From an uncultured Clostridia bacterium (GTDB lineage: Bacteria; Bacillota; Clostridia; TANB77; UBA1234): 64,000 nt of DNA. Made by a program: the position numbers and the translations under genes. Under the pieces are notes generated by a model, which saw nothing but the letters and a program-made list of their open reading frames with translations, had not been told where the DNA came from and did no database searches. The stretch covers positions 1-64,000 of the forward strand of contig CAKPEF010000001.1 in NCBI GenBank assembly GCA_934149305.1, written 5' to 3'. Numbering within the stretch: the first letter of the stretch is position 1; the number at the start of each line of letters is the position of its first letter. This document shows positions 54,759-62,047 of this stretch, in pieces.

Positions 54759-55492
54759 GCTTTTTCACCTCTATTTTTCTTTATTTTTACAACATTTATA
54801 TCGCCAAATAAAGAATCTTGTGTAATCTTTATTCTGCTCATTTTTGAAAGTTCTAATAAACTTAAAAATGCTGTTACAACCTCGGCTTTTGGTTTCTTTT
54901 TTATGTTGAATATTTTGTTAAATACAAAACTTGGTTTCTTCCAAAGTTCTTTTAATATTTCTCTTATTTTACTCTTTATTGTGTATTTTTCGCTTGTTGC
55001 AAGTCTATTTATATTATCTGCACGAAGATTCTTTTTAGCAATTTCTTTGTTTACAAAATCTGCATATATATTTGGAATTAAATCTTTTTCAAATGTGCCC
55101 TCTAACTTTCCTTTTGGAAGTTCTATCTTATCTGGTAATTTATAAAACTTTCCTCCATAGACTTCTATTCTTTCTTTTAATGTTTTTGTATATTCTTTAT
55201 ATTTTTTGTATTCAAGTAGCATTTGAACTAAATCAATTTCTTCTTCATCATCTTCTACAACAGTTGGCAAAAGTGATTTTGACTTTAAATATATAAGCCT
55301 TGATGCCATAACTATAAATTCGCTTGTAACATCTAAATTCATTTGTTGCATTTCATTTAAATAAGCTAAATATTGGTCTGTAATTTCGCATATTTTTATA
55401 TCACAAATATCCATCTTATTTTTGTCTATTAAGTGACAAAGAAGGTCAAGTGGTCCCTCGAAATTTTCCATTTTTATTGTATACTGATCCAT
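54755..55492 (-). CDS. scpA: Segregation and condensation protein A
   Basis: 245 residues. FEGPLDLLCHLIDKNKMDICDIKI at the N-terminus (kleisin, SMC-binding) and a C-terminal winged-helix part (VTAFLSLLELSKMSRIKITQ). Part of the SMC-ScpAB condensin. scpB is usually next but is not in this window; a patatin gene takes its place. Confidence 0.92.
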   Translation of the reverse strand: MDQYTIKMENFEGPLDLLCHLIDKNKMDICDIKICEITDQYLAYLNEMQQMNLDVTSEFIVMASRLIYLKSKSLLPTVVEDDEEEIDLVQMLLEYKKYKEYTKTLKERIEVYGGKFYKLPDKIELPKGKLEGTFEKDLIPNIYADFVNKEIAKKNLRADNINRLATSEKYTIKSKIREILKELWKKPSFVFNKIFNIKKKPKAEVVTAFLSLLELSKMSRIKITQDSLFGDINVVKIKKNRGEKA

Positions 55493-55523
55493 AATTCCTC
55501 CAATTCGTGAAAGGGACTCTACC

Positions 55524-56411
55524 CTATTTGGAAATTTTCATTAAAACTCTCATTATTAAATCTTTAAATTTGGTTTCTACACCTGCTGCATTTTCTAAAA
55601 CCTCTTCGTGACTCGGCGCCATACTAGTTCCAGCAACGTTTGTTATACAAGATATTCCAAGCACTTCTATTCCAGAATGAGCTGCAACAATAACTTCTGG
55701 TACTGTTGACATCCCAACTGCATCTGCTCCAAGCGTATCTAACATTTTTATTTCCGCCTTTGTTTCATATTGAGGTCCTGGCATAAATGCATATACTCCC
55801 TCAACCACATCTATCGTTAAATCTTCTGCATCTTTAGCAAGTCTCATTGTTTTTTTGTCAAATACATCATCAAAAGCTTTTAATGATGCTACATCTTTTG
55901 TAAGCTCTATAAGTCTTTTTGAGTATGCATTTGTCATGCTTGGAAAACGAGTTCCAAAAGCTTCTTCATTTTCGCCTCTTAATGGTGAAACTCCACATAT
56001 ATTTATGTGGTCATTTATTATCATTAAATCTTGTGGCTTGAATTTTTTGTTTATTCCTCCAGCTGCATTTGAAACTATTAGTGTTTCTACTCCTAGTAAC
56101 GCAAATACTCTTATAGGAAAAGTCACTTCGTCCATATCATAACCCTCATAGTAGTGAAATCTTCCTTGCATTATTATTACATCATTTTCATAAATCTTGC
56201 CAACTATTAGTTTGTTGCCATGACCTTCTACCTTAGAAGCTGGAAAATTAGGTATCTCATAATAAGGTATTTCTACTCTGTTTTCATGAACTTCATCTGC
56301 AAGCGAGCCAAGTCCAGAACCAAGTATTATTGCTATTTTAGGTTTGCAATCTATTCTTGTATTTATATAAGACACTGCCTCAGATGCTTTTGAAAGTATA
56401 TCTTTCATCAT
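55524..56411 (-). CDS. punA: Purine nucleoside phosphorylase
   Basis: About 295 residues from the first of two consecutive ATGs at 56411 (GGGAGG precedes). PNP/MTAP family, trimeric type: ILGSGLGSLAD near 28, GRFHYYEGY, NAAGGINKKF near 120, NDHINICGVSPLRGE near 140 and VGMSTVPEVIVAAH near 225. Salvages purine bases by phosphorolysis of nucleosides in the cytoplasm. Confidence 0.93.
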   Translation of the reverse strand: MMKDILSKASEAVSYINTRIDCKPKIAIILGSGLGSLADEVHENRVEIPYYEIPNFPASKVEGHGNKLIVGKIYENDVIIMQGRFHYYEGYDMDEVTFPIRVFALLGVETLIVSNAAGGINKKFKPQDLMIINDHINICGVSPLRGENEEAFGTRFPSMTNAYSKRLIELTKDVASLKAFDDVFDKKTMRLAKDAEDLTIDVVEGVYAFMPGPQYETKAEIKMLDTLGADAVGMSTVPEVIVAAHSGIEVLGISCITNVAGTSMAPSHEEVLENAAGVETKFKDLIMRVLMKISK

Positions 56412-56436
56412 ATTTTTTCCTCCCATAAAAATATTT

Positions 56437-56883
56437 TTATACATTCATATTATCTTCTAAATCACCTAAATTGTCAATCGCTTTAGATATACTACTATAT
56501 GTAAATCCTTTGTTTAACAAATATCTTTTTACTTTGTCTAACTCCATTGTTTTTAGTTTTTTTCTAGCAAGGTTTTTAGCTGAGTTTTCTTCGAACTCTT
56601 CGACTTCTTCTGTTATATATTTTTCTATTAAGTCCTCATCAATGCCTCTTTTTATAAGGTCAATTTTTATTTCTTTTATAGAACATTCTTTTAATCTTAA
56701 AACATTTTTTATATATCTATCTACATAGTTTTCATCGTTTATGTATCCATTTTCTTTTAAATATTCAATTATTTCATCTGTTTGTTCATCATTATACTTT
56801 AGCATTTTACATTTATTTTTCACTTCATTTTCGGTTCTTTTTTTAAACACTACATATTTCATAAGTTTATCTTCTACTATCAT
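56437..56883 (-). CDS. recX: Regulatory protein RecX
   Basis: 148 residues, three-helix repeat units (YLKENGYINDENYVDRYIKN near 40-60, LIKRGIDEDLIEKYI near 78-92). Modulates RecA filaments. It is shorter than many RecX proteins and follows recA by about 150 bases that include a terminator-like hairpin and a degenerate repeat. Confidence 0.88.
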   Translation of the reverse strand: MIVEDKLMKYVVFKKRTENEVKNKCKMLKYNDEQTDEIIEYLKENGYINDENYVDRYIKNVLRLKECSIKEIKIDLIKRGIDEDLIEKYITEEVEEFEENSAKNLARKKLKTMELDKVKRYLLNKGFTYSSISKAIDNLGDLEDNMNV

Positions 56884-56911
56884 TTTTTCACCTTCTTTAA
56901 TTAGTTTAAAC

Positions 56912-56967
56912 CACCATGGGGCTTAAGGTAAGCTCTGCAATTTATTTTACAAGTTAATCTGCACTAC
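56912..56967 (+). repeat. Palindromic intergenic repeat, copy 10 (degenerate)
   Basis: CCACCATGGGGCTTAAGGTAAGC with tail ACAAGTTAATCTGCACTACT, between recA and recX. Confidence 0.5.
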
Positions 56968-56978
56968 TATACAAGATA

Positions 56979-57001
56979 AGGCGGGATTAAAAACCCGCCC
57001 T
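56979..57001 (-). terminator. Hairpin after recA
   Basis: GGGCGGG / CCCGCCT stem; minus-strand loop TTTTTAAT. It would partly separate recA from recX transcription. Confidence 0.65.
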
Positions 57002-57029
57002 ATACTACATTTTTGTTATACAAAAAGTT

Positions 57030-58076
57030 TTATTCTTCATCTTCATTTATTTTTTCTATACTTTCACTTAAACTTTTATCAAAGGCTGCATTATAATTTT
57101 CTCTAATTTTTGCTTCGATTTCAGCACATGTTGCAGGATTATCTTTTAAATATTGTTTTGCATTTTCTCTACCTTGTCCAATTCTAGTTCCGTTGTAGCT
57201 AAACCATGCACCTGCTTTTTCAACGATGTTTAGGTTAACACCTATATCTAACACATTTCCCTCTTTTGAAATACCTTCTCCATATACTATATCAAATTCG
57301 GCTTCTCTAAATGGTGGTGCCACTTTATTTTTTACTACTTTTACTCTTGTTCTATTACCAACGATTTCATTGTTTTGCTTTAATGATTCTACTCTTCTAA
57401 CATCTAATCTAACTGACGAATAAAACTTAAGTGCTCTACCACCAGGTGTTACCTCTGGATTACCAAACATTACTCCAACTTTTTCACGAAGTTGGTTTAT
57501 AAATATTGCTACTGTGTTTGATTTATTTAAAACACCTGCAAGTTTTCTAAGAGCTTGTGACATAAGTCTTGCTTGAAGTCCAACATGAGAATCGCCCATA
57601 TCTCCATCGATTTCTGCTTTTGGAACTAATGCTGCAACTGAGTCTACTACTATAATATCAATTGCACCACTTCTAACTAATGCTTCTGCTATTTCTAATG
57701 CTTGCTCTCCTGTGTCTGGTTGAGATACGATTAAGTTATCTATATCTACTCCTAATTTTTTAGCATATACGGGATCAAGTGCGTGCTCTGCATCTATAAA
57801 AGCTGCCTCGCCACCCATTTTTTGTGCTTCTGCGATCATATGAAGCGCTACTGTTGTTTTGCCTGAAGATTCTGGTCCAAATACTTCTACTATTCTACCT
57901 CTTGGAACGCCACCGATGCCTAATGCTATATCTAAGCTTAACGCACCCGTTGGAATAACATCTATATTTAGTTGTGCATTTTCTCCTAATTTCATAACTG
58001 CACCTTTTCCGAATTGTTTTTCTATTTGTCCAAGTGCCGCATCTAAAGCTTTTTTCTTTTCATTGTTATCAGCCAT
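57030..58076 (-). CDS. recA: Recombinase RecA
   Basis: 348 residues. Walker A GPESSGKTT near 66-74, AALVPKAEIDGDMGDSHVGLQAR near 148, MFGNPEVTPGGRALKFY near 207. Drives homologous recombination and LexA cleavage. AAAGGAGGT precedes ATG. Transcribed from a promoter containing a LexA site, so SOS-inducible. Confidence 0.98.
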   Translation of the reverse strand: MADNNEKKKALDAALGQIEKQFGKGAVMKLGENAQLNIDVIPTGALSLDIALGIGGVPRGRIVEVFGPESSGKTTVALHMIAEAQKMGGEAAFIDAEHALDPVYAKKLGVDIDNLIVSQPDTGEQALEIAEALVRSGAIDIIVVDSVAALVPKAEIDGDMGDSHVGLQARLMSQALRKLAGVLNKSNTVAIFINQLREKVGVMFGNPEVTPGGRALKFYSSVRLDVRRVESLKQNNEIVGNRTRVKVVKNKVAPPFREAEFDIVYGEGISKEGNVLDIGVNLNIVEKAGAWFSYNGTRIGQGRENAKQYLKDNPATCAEIEAKIRENYNAAFDKSLSESIEKINEDEE

Positions 58077-58116
58077 GATAAACCTCCTTTATTTCTTCTC
58101 TATTAGCTACAAATAA

Positions 58117-58145
58117 ATAATAGAACAACCGTTCTAAAAAGTCAA
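58117..58145 (-). promoter_or_regulatory. recA promoter (TTGACT-17-TATTAT)
   Basis: Minus-strand -35 TTGACT and -10 TATTAT with 17-base spacing; the spacer holds the SOS box. Confidence 0.9.
58123..58134. promoter_or_regulatory. LexA (SOS) box
   Basis: GAACAACCGTTC, the Bacillus-type GAAC-N4-GTTC palindrome, in the spacer of the recA promoter; LexA would block RNA polymerase there. Confidence 0.92.
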
Positions 58146-58159
58146 GAAGAATTTTTTAT

Positions 58160-59746
58160 TTACTTACAAAACGAAATTATATTTCTAAAATAATTTGACC
58201 ATGTCGGCTCAAAATTTCCTTTTACACTTTTATTTGTAAGTATTGTATTGTTTTTGAAATAAAGACCTATATATGGCGCTTCACTTTTATATAAAATTCC
58301 AAAGGCAGGCATATTTTCTTTGTAATTTTCTTCATCTATTTTTAATTTCTCTATTATTTTTTGCATTGTATCTGATGAATAATTTGCATAATTTATTTTA
58401 CTATCTTTTGAAACAGTTTCTATCGGAATTGTTTCATTTTTTATGTCTAAAGATGTTAATATAAGTTCAAATTTATCCTGTTCAATACTATTTTTTAAAT
58501 TCTCCAATGTTGTTTTTGCTATTGTTATATTTATACCAATCTCAGCTAAATCTTCTTTCACTTTTTCTGCAACAAGAACCTTTTTCTCACTATCTTTATT
58601 TACCATCAATGTGAAGTTTAATTTATAATCTTTACCATTTATTTCTTTATGCCAAAAAGTTTCAGTCTGCTCCCAACCAGCATTTATTAAAATTTGTTTT
58701 GCCTTTTCTATGTTATATTCTGCATTTGTTATACTATTTTTAGAATTAGTATGTATTGGAATATCGCTAATAGTAGCGTTTTCATTATATACACTGTTTA
58801 TTATGTTTTCTCTATTTATGGCTTGTAGAATTGCTCTTCTTACTGAGCCTTCTGATAAGACAACATTTTGACAGTTTGGCACTATTGCTTCATACTCGGT
58901 GTTTTCAAAGCTGTACGAGTTCATGCCTATAGTTCCAAACTTTTCTTTCCACGAAGTCATATTTGTAACTATCATATCTACTTCTGCAGATTTAAACGCC
59001 TTTACAGCTTCGCCATATGTTGAGTATTTATATACAGTTATTTTATTTAGTTTTGCCTCTTCACCATTCCACCATGATTTATTAAATAAAAGTTCTATAC
59101 TTCCATCGGAGTTTGTTTGTGAATATTTATATGGACCTGTTCCAACCATTTTTTCTGCTTTTGTTTCATTATTAAAATTATCACCTTTAAAATAATACTC
59201 TGGCAATATCGGAAAATTAAGTTTAGTTATAAAAAAATCATCCGGATTATTTAATGTAACTTTTATTGCTCCATCATCTATTTTTTCTACAGTGCTTATA
59301 TTTTCCACATTTGAACTGTATGTAAGATTATTGTTTTTCAACAAATTAAATGTAAAGATAACATCATTTGATTTTAGCGTTTCTCCTGCAGTGTGCCATT
59401 TAACGCCATCCTTTAATTTTAAAATCCAAGTTGATGCATCTGTTTTTGCATAACTTTGAAGTAAGACACATTCTATCTCTTCATCACTTTTATAGCTAAT
59501 CAACGGTTCATATACCAAACTCAATATTGTGGCAACACCATTATTTTGAGTTTTTAATGGGTTCAATGTATCGACTTCTGCAATTGATAAATTTAATTCA
59601 TCTCTATATATTTCTGTTACTATTTCTTTGTTTTCTGTTTCTTTTTTATCTATATTTTTAGTATTTTCTTTTATTTTTTTAAACTCTTTTATAAAGCCAC
59701 ATGTAAATGCTATTATTATTAAAAATAAAATGATTCTTTTTCTCAA
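58160..59746 (-). CDS. Peptide ABC transporter substrate-binding protein (SBP family 5)
   Basis: 528 residues, one N-terminal hydrophobic segment (IILFLIIIAFTCGFI) with Cys 15 possibly lipidated, then the SBP_bac_5 fold: NPLKTQNNGVATILSLVYEPL near 62, WILKLKDGVKWHTAGETLKSNDV near 110, MVGTGPYKYSQ near 195 and RRAILQAINRENIINSV near 305. No transporter permease or ATPase genes are adjacent, so it may act with a transporter elsewhere or as a sensor. Confidence 0.88.
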   Translation of the reverse strand: MRKRIILFLIIIAFTCGFIKEFKKIKENTKNIDKKETENKEIVTEIYRDELNLSIAEVDTLNPLKTQNNGVATILSLVYEPLISYKSDEEIECVLLQSYAKTDASTWILKLKDGVKWHTAGETLKSNDVIFTFNLLKNNNLTYSSNVENISTVEKIDDGAIKVTLNNPDDFFITKLNFPILPEYYFKGDNFNNETKAEKMVGTGPYKYSQTNSDGSIELLFNKSWWNGEEAKLNKITVYKYSTYGEAVKAFKSAEVDMIVTNMTSWKEKFGTIGMNSYSFENTEYEAIVPNCQNVVLSEGSVRRAILQAINRENIINSVYNENATISDIPIHTNSKNSITNAEYNIEKAKQILINAGWEQTETFWHKEINGKDYKLNFTLMVNKDSEKKVLVAEKVKEDLAEIGINITIAKTTLENLKNSIEQDKFELILTSLDIKNETIPIETVSKDSKINYANYSSDTMQKIIEKLKIDEENYKENMPAFGILYKSEAPYIGLYFKNNTILTNKSVKGNFEPTWSNYFRNIISFCK

Positions 59747-59890
59747 ACTATCACCTCTTTTTCAAAAATTATTCTATAACACTATTTTGTTTTTATCAAG
59801 AATGAGTTATCAAAGAGTTTTATGTTTTTGCGATTCCTTGAAATTGCTGTAATTTTGTAAAAAAAATTATTGCAAACTTTATAAATAGCA

Positions 59891-59948
59891 CAATCAATGT
59901 AGCTTAAGCTTAAGTGTGCTCCATGAAAAATAATTGATTGTAATGCAC
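59891..59948 (-). repeat. Palindromic intergenic repeat, copy 11 (reverse)
   Basis: Reverse-oriented: minus strand reads CATGGAGCACACTTAAGC then TTAAGCTACATTG. In the 434-base gap 59747-60180, which holds three repeat copies and no other clear feature. Confidence 0.85.
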
Positions 59949-60010
59949 AAAAATAAAAAACATAAAAATCGCGATTACTAATTGAATACATCAAACTTCA
60001 CATGTGACAC

Positions 60011-60062
60011 AATCGATGTAGCGGAGCACAGTGTGCTCCATAAAAACCTATCGATAGTAACA
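60011..60062 (-). repeat. Palindromic intergenic repeat, copy 12
   Basis: Core GGAGCACAGTGTGCTCC at 60023-60039, the reverse complement of the copy-3 core; flanks ATCGATGTAGC and ATAAAAACCTATCGAT. Confidence 0.9.
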
Positions 60063-60094
60063 TACTAAAATAAAATTGGATATATATTGTAGTT

Positions 60095-60126
60095 AGTAAT
60101 GGAGCACGCTGTGCTCCGCTACAACC
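60095..60126 (+). repeat. Palindromic intergenic repeat, copy 13
   Basis: Core GGAGCACGCTGTGCTCC at 60101-60117, then GCTACAACC. Confidence 0.85.
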
Positions 60127-60258
60127 TCAAGTTGGTGGTAGTACATTAAAACAAATTTTGATATATGTTGTAATTACGCTTTGGTAAAAACTTTTATTTT
60201 TTCGCTTGAAGTAACATTCTATATATCATATAATCATTTCTATAGAGGAGGGATTTTT

Positions 60259-61572
60259 TTGAATAGTAAAGTTTTAGTTACAATAATTATAATTGTTTCT
60301 GCCACATTAGGTTTGTACCTTGGTGCTAACCAAGTTACATCGAAAAAAGAAAATATTAAAGATACGCATTCTGATGGCCTATATGCTCCTTCTGGTGATG
60401 TTTCTAATGATAATAATATTTCTGATGTGGATTTTTCGGGAGATGGTGATAATATAGTGCCTAGTGGTGAGCAACAGCCTACAGTTACTCCTACACCAAT
60501 TCCAACAGATACTGTTAGTAGTAATAGACTTACAATGCCAGAAAATTTTAAAGCTACATATATGACTGGTTGGGGTGCCGGAACAAAAAATATAAGAGAA
60601 TCTGTTATAAAAACAATGAAAGAATATGGTTTTAATGCAATTGTTCTAGATATTAAAGATGAAGGTGGCCAATTATCTTACAATTCAAAAGTACAAACAG
60701 CAGTCGATGTTGGTGCGTCAAAAAATATGATTAGAGATATTGATGCTGTTTTAAAAGAGTTTCACGATAATGGAATTTATGTTGTCGGCAGAATAGTGAC
60801 ATTTAAAGATCCAATTTATGCTGGTAGTGTTAAAACAACTGTTGCATATAAAAAGGCTGACGGAACAACATGGAAAGATTATTCTGGCAAGGCTTGGCCT
60901 AACCCATACAATGAAAACTCTTGGGAATATCCAATTGCACTTGCAAAAGAAGCTGCAGAGCTTGGATTTGATGAGATTCAATTTGATTATATTAGATTTC
61001 CATCTTCTGAGGGAAAAATAAGAGAAATTGCATATGGTTTTAATTCAGCCACTGCTTCTAAAGCAGATACAATTTGTGCTTATTTAACTAAAGTTATGCA
61101 AGAGTTAGCTCCATACAATATACCAATTTCTGCTGATGTTTTTGGAATAACAACAAAACGCGATGGAGACTTTGAAAATATAGGACAAGACTTTGCAAGA
61201 ATTTCTGGTATTGTTGATGTAGTTTGTCCAATGGTTTACCCATCACACTATGCAAATAACGAATACAAGATTGCAAAACCTGATTTGGCTCCTTATGATA
61301 CAATATATAGAGCACTTCAAGATGCGCAAAAGAGATTATTAGTTTATAGTGGAGATTCAAATGCAAAGGTTGCTTCTATTAGACCTTATCTTCAAGACTT
61401 TACAGCCTCTTGGCTAGGAAAAGGAAATTATCAAACATATGGAACAAACCAAGTTGCAAAACAAATTCAAGCAACATATGATTTAGGATTAAAAGATTTC
61501 ACTCTTTGGGATCCAAGCAATAAATACTGCTATGATGCAATAACAAAAGTTACAATGAAAACCGAAGAATAA
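60259..61572 (+). CDS. Membrane-anchored DUF4015 putative glycoside hydrolase
   Basis: About 437 residues from a TTG start with GAGGAGG 6 bases upstream. N-terminal membrane helix (KVLVTIIIIVSATLGLYLG), an acidic linker with three SGD/SGE motifs (APSGDVSND, PSGEQQPT), then the DUF4015 TIM-barrel: FNAIVLDIKDEGGQLSYNS near 130, FDEIQFDYIRFPSSEGK near 235, ISADVFGITTKRDG near 285 and VCPMVYPSHYANNEYK near 320. Extracytoplasmic carbohydrate-active enzyme; substrate unknown. Confidence 0.88.
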   Translation: MNSKVLVTIIIIVSATLGLYLGANQVTSKKENIKDTHSDGLYAPSGDVSNDNNISDVDFSGDGDNIVPSGEQQPTVTPTPIPTDTVSSNRLTMPENFKATYMTGWGAGTKNIRESVIKTMKEYGFNAIVLDIKDEGGQLSYNSKVQTAVDVGASKNMIRDIDAVLKEFHDNGIYVVGRIVTFKDPIYAGSVKTTVAYKKADGTTWKDYSGKAWPNPYNENSWEYPIALAKEAAELGFDEIQFDYIRFPSSEGKIREIAYGFNSATASKADTICAYLTKVMQELAPYNIPISADVFGITTKRDGDFENIGQDFARISGIVDVVCPMVYPSHYANNEYKIAKPDLAPYDTIYRALQDAQKRLLVYSGDSNAKVASIRPYLQDFTASWLGKGNYQTYGTNQVAKQIQATYDLGLKDFTLWDPSNKYCYDAITKVTMKTEE

Positions 61573-61577
61573 TTTTT

Positions 61578-61621
61578 AAAAGCTTATCTTCTATCAAACT
61601 GATAAAAGATAAGCTTTTTAT
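61578..61621 (+). terminator. Terminator after the DUF4015 gene
   Basis: Stem AAAAGCTTATCTT / AAGATAAGCTTTT followed by TATT. Confidence 0.9.
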
Positions 61622-61624
61622 TAA

Positions 61625-61830
61625 ACCAAAAAAACCCCACGTGAAGCCGTTTAATTTGAGCGGATTTAAGAGCCTGCGTACACAGGTGGGTGTTCTCCTA
61701 GGTACTTACGGGCTTCTCACTTACACATATAAATGTGTGAGCTTGCACACCATACCCAGAGTTCCAAACTCCCTTAAAATTTAGTGTTGGTTCTAAATAT
61801 AACTCAAGTAATCGTACTTTGTAGGGTTAA
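61625..61830 (-). ncRNA. ssrS: Structured RNA of about 200 nt, probable 6S RNA
   Basis: The minus strand starts AACCCTAC and ends GTGGGGTT followed by a T-run; these pair perfectly as a closing stem. Inside, TTGAGT pairs with GCTCAA, and hairpins at GAGTTTGGAACTC, CTCACACAT-loop-ATGTGTAAGTGAG and CCTGTGTACGCAGG leave large unpaired regions, the architecture of 6S RNA (long rod with central bubble, 180-200 nt). GAACCAACA and CACCCACCTG also recall Firmicute 6S. No coding potential. Not proven; another regulatory RNA remains possible. Confidence 0.58.
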
Positions 61831-61834
61831 TATT

Positions 61835-61862
61835 ATTATAGCATATTTTTATAATTTTGCAA
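61835..61862 (-). promoter_or_regulatory. Promoter of the structured RNA (TTGCAA-16-TATAAT)
   Basis: -35 TTGCAA and -10 TATAAT with 16-base spacer; the RNA's first stem begins 7 bases after the -10. Confidence 0.75.
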
Positions 61863-62047
61863 AGGTTTTTGATGGTAAAATTCTTACATTTTTGTGCAAA
61901 TTTTGCTTGACAATTTTAGCATAATTATTTATTAAAATGTCGCCCTTTGCAATAATCAATTTCCACTATTGTTCATGCCAAAATTATTCAATTACCATTC
62001 TATATTTTCACCTACAAATATGCTTTGCAAGTGCTTTTTGTGTTTTC

